Of a stretch of DNA of 64,000 bases, positions 1-10,622 are shown piece after piece (within the stretch, counting starts at the first letter, position 1; the number at the start of each line of letters is the position of its first letter). The notes under the pieces are model-generated. The model saw only the letters and a program-made list of their open reading frames with translations. It was not told where the DNA came from and did not search any database. The stretch covers positions 2,356,001 through 2,420,000 of the forward strand of contig JACCLO010000010.1 of assembly GCA_029448655.1 (NCBI GenBank), in the 5' to 3' direction. A program made the position numbers and the translations under genes. This stretch comes from Wolfiporia cocos. Lineage: Eukaryota > Basidiomycota > Agaricomycetes > Polyporales > Phaeolaceae.

Positions 1-1219
1 TCGAGAACGCGGGCGTCCAAGCGTTCGTGTCGATCTCCACGTACGTCACGTGATCGCATCATGTTTCCCATGAAGGCTGCTGATTGCTGCGGGATCTGAT
101 CGCCCGCTCTCGCACAGGCAATTCGCACAGCAGCGCCTGAAGAAGGGAGCTGTCATTGGAGGATGGGTCTCGAGCTTTTACCTGCTGCTTCCCGCGTGCC
201 TGACCCCATTCCTTGGGATCTACATTGATACGTTCGGGCAGCGGATAAGCTTCCGTGAGGACGCCACTGCATGTGTGCGTCTTGAGATGCTGATAGAATC
301 GGTTTTATTACAGTCTTCCTTTCCGGACTAACCTTCCTGATTTCTATGCTGTTCCTGAGATTCTCGCAGACTGTGCCGACTTTCAGTATGTCGATATACA
401 CTCATTTTGCAAAGATACATTCAGACTGAGCGGTTCTGCAGTTGCTGCGTATGTTTTCTACGCTTTGTCGCAGGTAATATTCAATATCCAGTATCCATTG
501 CGACTGCGACTAATTGTTTGCTCCCTCAGGCTGTAACACCAGCACCACAAGTCGAGATCGTGCGCACAATCATTCCGGATCCACAAAACTACGCAACTGG
601 GTGAGTACATCATAAAGTCGCCTATGTACACGTTCTCATTTCCGACCACAGATTTGCTATCAAGAGTATGTATCGTTGTTCGAACAGCACCCTCATATGA
701 TACTGAACACGTACCTTTACCCTTGATTGGACTGGATTCTACACCGATGGTGTAGAATCCGTTGTCCAAGCATCAATTGTCATCATCACGACAGCGGCGG
801 GTAAGCTGCAGGACGAGTCTCCCACGAACTCCCTCGAGAACGCCGTTTCGCTCTGGCTCGCATACGCGTTCATCTCCGTCGCCATCTCCGGCGGCCTGCT
901 CATAGTCTCATACGTTTCCCCGGGCCTGCTCCCTGCCGCGCGCCTCTCGCAGATCTCGCCGCGCGCCCTCCCCGCGGAGGTCGAGCGGCTCGCTGCGAAG
1001 AAGGATGTCACCGTGCACAAGGAGGATCTCGGCGAGGGCGCGACCGAGCTCACGCTGAAGGAGAAGCAGCTGAAGGCACCGAACCCGCGGCTGGCGTGGA
1101 TCGGGTGGACGAGCTGCGCGCTGGGTGCGGCCGTCATTGTGATCGGCTGGGTGCTATTTGGCGTTGGCATCGCGTGGGGCGTGCACGGCTCTGTCATTGC
1201 GGGGACCGTCGGCACGTAG
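1..1219 (+). CDS. MFS transporter, 3' part (MFSD1-like), 5'-truncated by window edge
   Basis: Spliced 3' portion of a major facilitator superfamily membrane transporter; the 5' part lies outside the window. Coding pieces in one frame: 1-40, 118-254, 314-385, 442-473, 530-600, 652-665, 756-1219, each bounded by GT-AG. The translation has several hydrophobic helices (for example around FYLLLPACLTPFLGIYID and LFLSGLTFLISMLFLRF), a hydrophilic loop, a helix near SLWLAYAFISVAISGGLLI, a Lys/Glu-rich stretch and a last helix ending in GTVGT before the stop. The pattern resembles the C-terminal half of fungal MFS proteins related to lysosomal MFSD1; substrate unknown. MFS membership is fairly sure, the subfamily is inference. 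Confidence 0.8.
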
Positions 1220-3049
1220 CTGCGTGGTTTGTATGTCCGATCAATGTACCATCTTGTTTATTGCATTGTCGCTATCGAGACAGTCATCGGAGGATGGACA
1301 TTCCAGTCGTCATTGGGAAAGTGACTTAAATTTGGTCAGCCTATTGGCTGTTCCATGAGCGTCGTATGCATGACATGCAGGAGATCTTGTTGCAATTCGG
1401 GATTTGCGGCCGATGCGAGGGCACGCGGACGTCGCGTGCATGGCGGGCAAGCTTGCGGGCAAACGAGTTTCTCCGTAGCAATACTTAGGCCGTCAACGTA
1501 GTGACCGTGATGTTACGCAACATCGCGTAACCTTGTGACGTCGCGTCCATTAATGCTTGGCGACGCAGGATCTTACATAACTAGTGATCTTTCGATTCAT
1601 CTGCTTCTATGCGGTGGTACCGCTCTTACATAAATGACTGGCACAACAAGCACCTCTGTACAGTCTCTAGCGCAAGTTATGACCACTCACCGGCACCGAC
1701 TACCCTATTTTAACAATTCGGCGCACGTTGGTTTCCTCGTCGCGCGTGAACACGCATACGAGTACTTATCCCGAGGGCCACGAAAAGGCCTGCGCCAGGG
1801 TCGGCCCGCAACACGAGCCGACCCATACCTCGGGACCCCCCCTCCCCCCGCCCCCCACACCCCGTCTCACTCTACTATACTTACACCACACTACAGGCCG
1901 TCGTGATCTTGCTCTTGCTCTTGATGTCTTGGTCTTGCTATGGGACAAAGTGCGCAGCCGGCCATCGCGGGGGCACTAGTCCACCAACACGACGACACGA
2001 CCACAACACGGCCCGACACAGTCAGCCACGGAGGACATGACTGGCCAGCATGGCCGGCCTTCGCAGGAGCGATCGCTCACCCCACACGGAGACACGACCA
2101 CGGCATCGACAAGGACGGCCCCGAAGGCCCGACCCCCGGACATACCATATGGCTACGCTGTCCATACCCACCCGTCGGAGGCCCGGGAGGCAGCTGCGTC
2201 TATCCCGCTATGCGGTGGCTGGCCTGGCAGTACAGCTCACGAGCGATGCTCAGACTGTTGAGTGGGGTGGTCAGCATGTTGGCTATGCGCATATGCGTAT
2301 CGCGACTTACCTGAGGACGATGCGCCCAATCCCTCTTGATGTGCGCGCGCTGGAAGTACACAGTGTTGGTGAATGCTATGTCTCAGGCAAGATAGGGATC
2401 ACATACGAATGAATGAAGAAGAAGAAGGCCAAGTCGAGAGGATGGTGGGCGTCGAGGTGAGAGAAGGGATGGGCAGAGCATACGGCTTTTATGGACCAAG
2501 GTGGCTCGATGGTGATTGTGGCCAGCCACCGGTGTTGTCGTGTCAGCCTCTGTTTCAGCCTCTGTGTCAATCTGTGTCAGCCTCAGGAGTGTCTGGTCTC
2601 CGCGCATTCAGTCAGCCTGTTTGACGCCACCTAGGCCGGTCAGAAACCAAACGGGGCCGGGTTGCATCTCGGCGCGTCGATACGTACCGCGATTGAGCCG
2701 CCCCAGTATACTTACAAAGCGATTACTACGGGTGCTCATAGTTCAAAACTCAAGCTCCATGGACATTGACGCAGGTAGGACTTTGCCGCGGCTCGATCGT
2801 CTTTTCTCGGGTGGCAGTTTGCTGAGTCTATTGCCCATTTTCTATCGACGCATGGAAAGAGTCTAATCGTGTGCTCTGTATGTTGGCCATGGTTCATTCG
2901 CTTGCATCGACTGACACGGTAGCGCCACTCATGCCACGAAAATCAGCGCCTGTGAATCCCTCTTATCAGATAGACCCCGCGTATTCATCACCCGATACTT
3001 CGAGGCTTCTACTCGCTTTCCACTTGCCAGGTCTTCATAGGACGTTCAA
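1220..3049. other. intergenic, no gene recognised
   Basis: About 1.8 kb without a convincing gene. Open frames here overlap in several frames and show no family similarity or splice structure. There is a C-rich run near 1845-1865 and a short imperfect minisatellite at about 2538-2585 built from roughly 12-nt units related to GTCAGCCTCTGT. Confidence 0.5.
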
Positions 3050-3289
3050 CGTTAAGTCGAAACCCTCGCTGCTGATCCCTCTTTTGAATGTCTGCTTTTC
3101 CCAGGAGATGCCTTCCTTAGCGAAGGACGCAGAGCTCGATCTCAAACATGAGTATATTGCTCGCGTTGAAAATAGACAAACAATGGGGGCTCCTCCACAT
3201 TCCCAAGCCAATGCGCACTACGCGAGATCGTAGACTACAGACAATTGCGTCAAGGGCTGTTACTGGATGCTTGAGTCAAGTTGAGAAAT

Positions 3290-3473
3290 ACGTACGCGGT
3301 CCATTCTTCCTTGTCTACTTACTCTTGGGCGGCTCAGCACAGCCGCATGTGGGCCAGGAGCAGGTACCACCGTTGGCCTGGGTGTTAGCGCACTGTGTGG
3401 TGTCCTAATGTCGTTCCCACCACCAGTCAGTACGCACTTGGGCCTTGCGTGTCTGACATGCACTCACAGACAT
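3290..3473 (+). other. ORF of unknown nature shared by both duplication units (copy 1)
   Basis: In one frame this stretch reads through CLLTLG, then AACGPGAGTTVGLGVSALCG, and stops near 3473. The equivalent frame at about 7678-7863 is also open and nearly identical. Other frames are open too, so coding status is undecided. No start codon or splice sites fix a model and I do not recognise the peptide. Conservation may simply reflect the recent segmental duplication. Confidence 0.2.
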
Positions 3474-4476
3474 GTTGGTTGATGATACGATAGTCGAGGA
3501 CTGAGGGATCCTGGCGATATTGAGTGTCCTTTTATATGTATGTCATCTACACTGCCGACACGATGGCGCTGGCTTGAGAGGAGATACACTTGGTGTATGC
3601 AACGATCATGCTCCAGTCGACTTGAAATAAAATTGATCCTATTCGCTTTGACCAATCGCCTACTATCTGTTGGCTGTGGCGTCCTCCCGGCGGCCGCTTA
3701 TCTCCAAGAGCCGATGATTGCTGTGCGGGATACCCAATGCCTTGCATCTAAGTGGGGGTCAGTTGTTCTGCGAGATCATGGGCATCTTCTGAACGGACGA
3801 CTTCTCCAGCAGCTGCTCGATAATGCAATGAATTTGACTCGTCCACTTAGATAGCACCGATGTTCACAGTATGATTTCACGATCTTTTGTTGGGGCTTAC
3901 GCGCAACGGAGAACTTAGTGACCGCAATGGAGTTCCCTTGATCGTCATTCGCAGCCGATAGTGACACAAACAACGCGATTAAGTGGCTAGCTACTGTTGA
4001 TCACGCGTACGTTATGAAGAAAATGTGAGACAACATGTGAACGTATGAACTTCGACCCCGCGCGCTGAAGCTTTGTAGAGTCATATATATACCTTCGAAA
4101 GCTGACTGTTTCTCTGCCCTACCCTTTATTCTCGCCACAAGGTCATACAAGCGCGGTTTGTTGTAAGCCTACTCCACCCTCTAGTAAACCCTCATATTTG
4201 ACTCATGAGGATACAGCTCTAGACGCATGCAAATGCGCTCGCTCAAGGCAGCTTATTGATAGAGATAGATGATCATATACAGTGTTCTAGTAGTCCTTGG
4301 CACAAACTCATCCTTTGTCCTCAGTTCTAAAGCTATTACCTTCATGTTGTACATACAATGATTACATATAATCCTGAAAGATCCTTGAGCATGTAGGGTC
4401 CCTCCAGCGTGAATGGCTGCAATAAAATTGCCAATTTAGCTGCGTCTGACCCGGTTTCAAGTTGTGTGCCGCGGGT

Positions 4477-4640
4477 TAGTCTCGTCCCCAGCCCTTGCAC
4501 GTGGCTGCTGCCACTCGGGAGGACCCGAGCGGAGTGCGAAAAACATATCGCAGCAGTACTTACCAGTGGCACCTGCAATATGTTTTTCGCACTCCGCTTG
4601 GACATGTCCGGGCTGCAGGTTAAGGTCTGGAACCGAGACT
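4477..4640. mobile_element. short fold-back MITE related to the MULE element at 33781-34508
   Basis: About 164 bp. The left end starts TAGTCTCGTCCCCAG; the right end finishes CCGAGACT, the inverted counterpart. Inside lie a hairpin CTCGGGAGGACCCGAG near the left end, the palindrome GGACATGTCC near the right end, and a long central inverted repeat of CGGAGTGCGAAAAACATAT. The same outer and inner blocks, with the same two unlike hairpins, occur in inverted orientation at the ends of the element at 33781-34508. No clear target-site duplication is left, so the copy may be old or truncated. Confidence 0.7.
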
Positions 4641-5050
4641 CCTCGAACGTCCGCGCGATCGCAGCGGAAGCGCCCGTTGCGTGACACAAATAGTGCGTTG
4701 GGAGATATGTTCGGTATATTTCATTTCCACCAGCTTTCCGATACACTTCTGAGCCATTGGTTTCATGTTTACGTTCAGGCAACACGATTCAATACCTCAT
4801 TGTCAGCAATACAGTAGCTATGATCGATTAAAACGAGCCATACTCACGAGAGACGAGTCTCGTCAAGAGCATGAATGGCTGACTGTGTGGCTCATTGTGA
4901 CGTAGTGATCATTGGACTGTCGCGGATTGTCACGCTGTGCCAAGGACCACGCTCTGGTCAAGTATCCCAAATCTATACCACTAGTACACTGTGTTAGATG
5001 AACAAGTTAGAGTGTGGCGTATCGTTGATCATAGTTGTGAAAGTTATAGT

Positions 5051-5068
5051 TGTGACGCACATGTGACA
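5051..5068 (+). promoter_or_regulatory. shared MATH-BTB promoter motif, copy A
   Basis: TGTGACGCACATGTGACA, 61 nt upstream of the start codon of copy A. It matches the copy B motif at 15 of 18 positions. Two GTGAC blocks flank a variable centre. The binding factor is unknown. Confidence 0.45.
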
Positions 5069-5129
5069 CCACGCGCCGCCTGCATCTGTGCAGAATGCTT
5101 GCAAGCTTCAAACTAAGTTGGGTTTCAAC

Positions 5130-6873
5130 ATGCCGACCTCACTGCAACGTCACGAGTACAAGGTATCCGTCACCGCGAGTTTCCTTCTCGATAACTTGAA
5201 AGAGCTCTTTGGGTTGGAAAGCTCACCGGGCGGGACTAGCTCCACGAAACGCTATACGACAGACTCTTTTGGCCCGTGCTGGAATATAGCATACGAAGGG
5301 TTCAGACCTCAAGAGGACGATGATAGCTATGTTTCAATATGGTTTGAGGCCGCTGAAACTCCTTCCGCTCCTCTCTATTGCTCTATCACCGCGGAGTCTC
5401 GCGATGGAACCCGTCATTTCAATGGTACATTCACATGGTCGTTTCCTCCCGGACAGCGTACATATGGCTGGAAGAAAGCTCTGCCCAGGTCCAGAAAATG
5501 GGATCAGAATGACACTCTACAGCAGGAGAATGCACTGCTTGTCACCGTCACAGTTCAATCATCCCCGGAGGGCTTTGATACCCATACCAAAGAGACTCTC
5601 TCACTTCTTCACCGCACTATCACTGGCAATGACTCCGAATCCAAAATGGTGTTCACTGCCTTCACCAGACGCTCTAGCTATGGTATTCTCAGCAATGAGT
5701 GCACGCTCTTTGCTGATAATGATATCATGGAGAAGTTTTGCAATCACTGGAACAATCGTCAGTCATTGACAGTCAGTCCTGTCGTTTTGCTTGTGATCTC
5801 ACTTTGTTATGTACAGCTTCAATTGTGCGCATCATTGAGAAAGGAGCTGATGAAGTGATGTACTACGACACGGACTACGCCTACGACGACAGCGACTTTG
5901 ACGAAGATCTCACTGAAGACGATATAGACATCAACTCTCACGCGCCACATGTGGATCATGATATGTGTGCTAAAGATGAAGGTACTAGATCTGCTCATGA
6001 AGAAATCTGTCATATGAAGGCTGAAATGATCATCCAGAGTGCGCTCATAGCACCGTGAGCGCGGTTGAGGATTCAAGCTCGACAACTTATGATTCGGAGA
6101 TCGAGACTCTGGAGGCATCCAGTGCTGCAAGTCAAGCAAGTCAAGGATCAGACCCTGCCACTGAAAGCGATTTCAACAACGTTTCCGGACATCCATCATT
6201 GACTCAAACAGAGGTGGCGTGTCAAACTATTCCTCATATTCATGCCTCAAGAATTGTTGTCGTAGGAGCTGCATCCACAACGTCAGTTTGTAATCTTGTT
6301 CTTGTGTATTTTGCTCACTGCTGTTTCAGGTGGGAGGCATTGTTGTTCTATCTGCACAGCGGCACAATTACTTTCGCGCCGCTGACAAGCGGAGGAGCCG
6401 ATGTGCGCAGGGCATTCATCAATAATCATAAGCGGACTAGGCCTCACTTACCAGCACCGTGCTCATGCAAATCAATATATCATCTTGCACACGAAGTCAG
6501 CAAACCTCTGCATCACTCCTCGACCTAAGCTGATCCACCCTTCTATAGCTGCAATTGGAGCGTCTGCAAAAACTGGCAATGGATCATCTCCGATCGCAAC
6601 TATCTAGACGTACTATCCTTGCAGAGATCTTCAGTCAATTTACTTCTCGGTACGATTGAGTGCTGTCACAAGATCTTTACTTACGGTCTTTGAAGATTTG
6701 ATGAAGTCAAAAACATTGAGTTGGAGGTACTGCGCAGTCACTGGTCTGAGATTGTGGGCACCACAGAACTGCAGGAGATGCTCACCGAAGTAGTCTGCGG
6801 ATACTATCCTCACGCAAACAAAGTCATGGCGGACATAATGAAATATCTCACTGGGAACATATCTGGAGCCTGA
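5130..6873 (+). CDS. MATH-BTB protein, copy A (intact)
   Basis: Six exons: 5130-5757, 5817-5981, 6038-6281, 6330-6495, 6549-6649, 6696-6873, giving 493 aa. The start at 5130 is chosen over an in-frame ATG at 5088 because MPTSLQRHEY aligns with the starts of the other copies. Residues about 5-150 form a MATH/TRAF-like domain (FLLDNLKELF, FGPCW, then GWKK near its end). A BTB/POZ fold begins near residue 172 (VFTAFTRRSS...LFADNDIM), is interrupted by an acidic stretch (DTDYAYDDSDFDEDLTEDD), and resumes at ACQT, IVVVGAAS, WEALLFYLHSG, FAPL and PAPCSCKS, followed by helices. MATH-BTB proteins are typically cullin-3 adaptors that bring substrates to ubiquitin ligation. This copy has no visible lesion. 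Domain calls rest on my recognition of the pattern. Confidence 0.85.
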
Positions 6874-7440
6874 TCTCATCAATTTGTAGTAGGTAACTGA
6901 ACGCCTTAAAGAGCTCGCACCCTGAAAGTTGCTGATACAGACGCCAGAACGCATTCACTTCAGAACAATTTTCTTGTGGTTATGGATCACGGCGATGAGC
7001 GGAAGGTTTGGCGCTCCAAAAACTCCATAAGATGATCCATGACCTTTCGTCAATGATGCCGTCTGGACTTGTACATGTGCATATGTACACTTTGTCAGGC
7101 ATTTATGCTTCACCACATCTCCATGATGAGTTAGTACTTGGCACTCGAACAATCACCGATCATCGTTGAATCAATGGTATATTCTCGCGAGCTTTCCCTG
7201 TATCTAATCAGAAGCGCTGTAGCTGTTGAATGCTTCTAGCACACCCGACAGTTGAACGAACACATATCAGGCCTTTCAACCGGAAGGCTTTGCTAGTAGA
7301 TGGGCAGACCCAAAGCTCATTTAACATCCGCATTCTTTACACGACGGAAGGGTTGCTTGTCGCTGAATCGAGGCACAAAGCGCTAATATGTGGCTCACAT
7401 GTACATGCACTACATGCTGATTGGAAGAATGTGCAAGACA
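6874..7440. other. intergenic end of duplication unit 1
   Basis: No gene seen. The first 130 bases downstream of copy A and the last 150 bases have counterparts downstream of copy B at about 12340-12480 and 12590-12700. Confidence 0.5.
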
Positions 7441-7677
7441 TTCTATGTTGAGTCGAAACGCTCGCTTCTGATCTCTCTTTGACTGTCTAATTTTCCCGGA
7501 AGTGCCTTCCTTGGCGGAGGGCGCAGAGTTATCCATGAGTATATTGCTCGCGTTGAAAGTAGACAAACAATGGAAGCTCCTCCACATCCCCAAGTCAATG
7601 CGTACCACGCGAGGTCGTAGACTACAGACAATTGCGTCAAGGGCTGTTACTGGATGCTTGAGTCAAGTTGAGAAATA

Positions 7678-7863
7678 CGTACGCGGTCCATTCTTCCTTG
7701 TCTACTTACTCTTGGGTGGTTCAGCACAGCCGCATGTGGGCCAGGAGCAGGTACCACCGTTGGCCTGGGTGTTAGCGCACTGTGTGGTGTCCTAATGTCG
7801 TTATCGCCACCAGTCAGTACACACTTAGGCATCGCGCGTCTGGCATGCACTCACAGACATGTT
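7678..7863 (+). other. ORF of unknown nature shared by both duplication units (copy 2)
   Basis: Second copy of the ORF at 3290-3473. It keeps the frame reading AACGPGAGTTVGLGVSALCG and stays open to a stop near 7863. Several substitutions separate the two copies. No function is assigned. Confidence 0.2.
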
Positions 7864-8299
7864 GATTGATGATACGATAGTCTAGGACTGAGGGATCCTT
7901 GCGATCTTGAGTGTCCTTTTATATGTATGCCATCTACACCACCAACACAATGGCGCTGGCCTGATAGAAGATACACTTGATGTATGCAGCCGTCATGCTC
8001 AGGACGACTTGAGATGGCGTTGATCTTATTCGCTTTGACCAGTCGCCTACTATCTGTTGGCTGTGGCGTCCTCCCGGCGGCTGCTTATCTCCAAAAACTG
8101 ATGGTTGCTGTGCGAGATGCCCAACAGCTTCCACCTAAGTCGTTCCGTCAGATCTTGCGGTAGATGGGTGTCTGGTCGGATGGCGTCTCCAGCAGCTGCT
8201 CGGTGATGCAATGAATTTGACTTGTCCACTTGGATGACACCGATGATCACAGTAGGATACCGCGATCTTTTGTTGGGGCTTCCGCGCGGCGGAGAACAT

Positions 8300-8690
8300 A
8301 GTGACTGAACTCAACATCGATGGAATCCCCCCGATCGCCACTGGCTCATTGTGGTCGGTGCTGCATCTGCTACGTGAGTCCAAATATGCTGCCTCTGTAA
8401 ATGGTGCTCACAGCGGAAGTAATGGGAAGCATTACTTTTTTGATCTCTATAGTGGCCAAAGTATCCTTGTGCCACTCAAGAGTCTCGGGGACATGCGCGC
8501 AAGGACTACATCTAGAGTTACAGAAACGAGACTCATATATCTACGCAATACTAAATCGATATATCACCTTGCAAACCGGGTCAGTCAATCGCCACACCGC
8601 ACGGGCCTCCAACCAAGACTATCTAAGCACGATATCCTTCCAGAGATTCCCAGACAAGCTACTCCTTAGTGTGTATGCACTGCCCTCCAT
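8300..8690 (+). pseudogene. BTB-domain fragment, sixth family member (decayed)
   Basis: Residual pieces of the family's BTB half in family order: IVVGAASAT immediately before a GTGAGT donor (8344-8373), then WEALLF starting near 8423 with one extra T that shifts the frame into DLYSGQ, then a degraded match to the CKSMYRLADE segment (KSIYHLANR), and finally LSKHDILPEI matching the next exon's LSKRTILAEI. There is no MATH part, no acidic insert and no last exon. It lies inside duplication unit 2 upstream of copy B. It is a dead fragment, not a gene. Confidence 0.65.
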
Positions 8691-8981
8691 ATGTCGGTCG
8701 GTTGTTAGGACCTGGAGGTGGCGTGTTTGCTATCGCTGAGCTGTGCGGGGCGCTACCTTGAATTGGTTACGCCCAGGCCACTCCAAACGGGCTTCAATCG
8801 ATCGTTGAGTACCATGTGGACTTCCTGCCATTGTAATGAATATTTGTATGACAATGTCGCCAGCCGTATACCGAATCTCGAATGAGGATGGGAGTCTAGA
8901 CGCGCACAAATGCGTTCGCTCAAGGCAGCGAAGTGATGGATGATCATAGATGAACGAAGCAGAGTCTGGCATCACGATAGT

Positions 8982-8999
8982 TGTGACTGACGTGTGACA
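8982..8999 (+). promoter_or_regulatory. shared MATH-BTB promoter motif, copy B
   Basis: TGTGACTGACGTGTGACA, 69 nt upstream of the original start codon of copy B. It is identical at 17 of 18 positions to the motif upstream of copy D at 30807-30824, although the surrounding promoter DNA is otherwise much less alike. Confidence 0.5.
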
Positions 9000-9082
9000 C
9001 CGCGCGCCGCCTGCGTCAGGTCTGTGCAGAATGCTTGCAGCTTCAAACCAAGTTGTCCCTCAACACATATGCCGATCCCACT

Positions 9083-10622
9083 CACTGCGTGAAGCCGCCG
9101 GTTTTCTGACACCTCAGAATCTCGTTGGAATCACCAGTTCTGGGCAGATTCTGAAGGGATTCTGGGCAGATGCTAGGAGCGTCAGAATCCCTTCAGAATC
9201 TGCATATTTCTGACAGATTCCTGACTAGCTGTCAAAAGACTATGCCATTATAAGGTTATTAGATTATGTAATACGTGGTATTTTGCGCCAAGTCCAATGA
9301 CACGATTATAAGGGCTATATATGCTAACCTTATTTGACTGCGACTGGCTACTGCTGATGTCATAAACCGAAGGCGAAGACTCGTCTTTGATCAGCCTACA
9401 TCCTTCGATCCCTTCCTCCTCCTCCAAGTCCCTCTCCTCTGTCAGTGGATGCGGCAGTCCCGCTGAATGCGACATGTATCATGTTGTATAGATGAGTATG
9501 CAAGCTTTATATGCACTGACATGTATTTCTCATCGATAGCCCTGGTTAATTAGTGGCCGTCGTGCCATAGCATCGAGTTCTCGAAGTTGATGCAGCATAC
9601 AGAAGAGTCAGCAGTGATCATTCTTCTCTACATCAATGGTAACGGCTCATTCAAACCATAGACGTCAGACAATTGATCTGGCATAGAAAGTTGGGTCGCG
9701 CCATACCACGGCTGCACCTCACCGCCCGCCCAGTAAAGCAGACGTGTGCCGGTACGTGCACCCCGTACGTATTCGCTTTCAGACTCACATGCCCATATCC
9801 ATACCAGATGCCCACCGTGTGAGTTCCAATCCCGCCGTACAGCACGCGCATTCACCTCCCGCACTGTGGCGACGAGATTGTACCATGCGCCGCGCTCGAC
9901 ACGCGCGCACTTCCAACAAGCGCAGCATTGGTGCAGCATCACATACCAGGTAAGCTATTGTGATCATTATTACTTCGGCTGACTCGCATCTTCAAGAAGA
10001 GTATGGCGCATATAGCCACTTCGCACGAAAACTCAGAGGCGTTGATACTATGGCACGTCGGGCAGTTCATGTTGCGTCGGTGCTTACTGATGTTGTTATC
10101 TGCGTACAGGTTCCAGACGGCGCATGCACCGGACGAACGGGAAGGCGCGCCCAGTCACAAAACATAGACCGTAGGGTACCGGCGGAGGTGCGGGAGAACA
10201 GAAGTATCAAGTTGTGAGGGATCCGGCTGCTTCGTTACTACGTTCTCCTGCCTTCGACACATTCAAGATTGCTTCAGTACGATTGAGCATTCCTGTATAT
10301 CCACAATGATATCTGAATATATATTATTATATGATCCCTGACCTGCCCAGGATCCAAAACTGGACAAATATGATCTGTAGATTACATAATATGCACCTCT
10401 GGACACTTGTCATAGTCATTTTACCTTGTCAGACCGTGTTCTAGGTGTTCAGAATCACATCAGAACCTAGCCCGAAATCTCCCCGAAACATGCCAAAAAT
10501 TTCATCATTCTGGCGAGATTCTGGGGTCCCAGATTTTTCTTAGAGTTCGCTCAGAATCCGCTCAGAATCCGTCGATTCTGACGAGATTCTGGGCGCCAGA
10601 GAATCGCCCGTTTCACGCAGTG
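9083..10622. mobile_element. non-autonomous CACTA (EnSpm/CMC-like) DNA transposon in copy B
   Basis: A 1540-bp element starting CACTGCGTGAA and ending TTCACGCAGTG. The first 11 bp of the terminal inverted repeats are perfect, and similarity continues for about 50 bp (9083-9132 against 10574-10622) including CAGAATCTCGT. It is flanked by 3-bp direct repeats ACT (9080-9082 and 10623-10625). Many copies of CAGAATC/GATTCTG lie in the outer 150-200 bp of both ends, the subterminal-repeat arrangement known for CACTA elements. CACT-type termini plus a 3-bp target duplication are the class hallmark. No transposase ORF is visible, so it must have moved with help in trans. Confidence 0.88.
9628..9942 (-). 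CDS. ORF of unknown function inside the CACTA element
   Basis: An open frame of 104 codons on the minus strand within the transposon, Trp-rich (WYNLVATVREVN, HLVWIWACES, LLYWAGGEVQPWYG). I do not recognise the family. It could be a captured host gene fragment, a remnant of an element-encoded gene, or chance; antisense frames are also open. It is much too short for a CACTA transposase. Confidence 0.25.
   Translation of the reverse strand: MMLHQCCACWKCARVERGAWYNLVATVREVNARAVRRDWNSHGGHLVWIWACESESEYVRGARTGTRLLYWAGGEVQPWYGATQLSMPDQLSDVYGLNEPLPLM

Larger units (their letters stand above)
3050..7440 (+). repeat. tandem segmental duplication, unit 1
   Basis: First copy of a duplicated segment. Stretches 3050-3960, about 4200-4280, 5020-6960 and about 7290-7440 match unit 2 at 7441-8310, about 8880-8950, 8970-12480 and about 12590-12700 in the same order and orientation. 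Unit 1 carries about 0.7 kb (roughly 4280-5020, including a MULE-type MITE) that unit 2 lacks; unit 2 carries a CACTA element that unit 1 lacks. Boundaries were judged by eye and are approximate. Confidence 0.75.

Noticed and set aside
3290..3473. Hydrophobin, pheromone precursor or similar small cysteine peptide
   Set aside because: The frame has few cysteines, no eight-Cys hydrophobin spacing, no CAAX end and no signal peptide.
4468..4649. 9-bp target duplication around the small MULE-type MITE
   Set aside because: The nine bases left (GCCGCGGGT) and right (CCTCGAACG) of the element do not match, so no duplication is claimed.
8301..8669. ORF of 122 codons as a free-standing gene
   Set aside because: Its second half is a frame-disrupted copy of the BTB exons of the local family, and its first half has no counterpart, so it is a pseudogene fragment.
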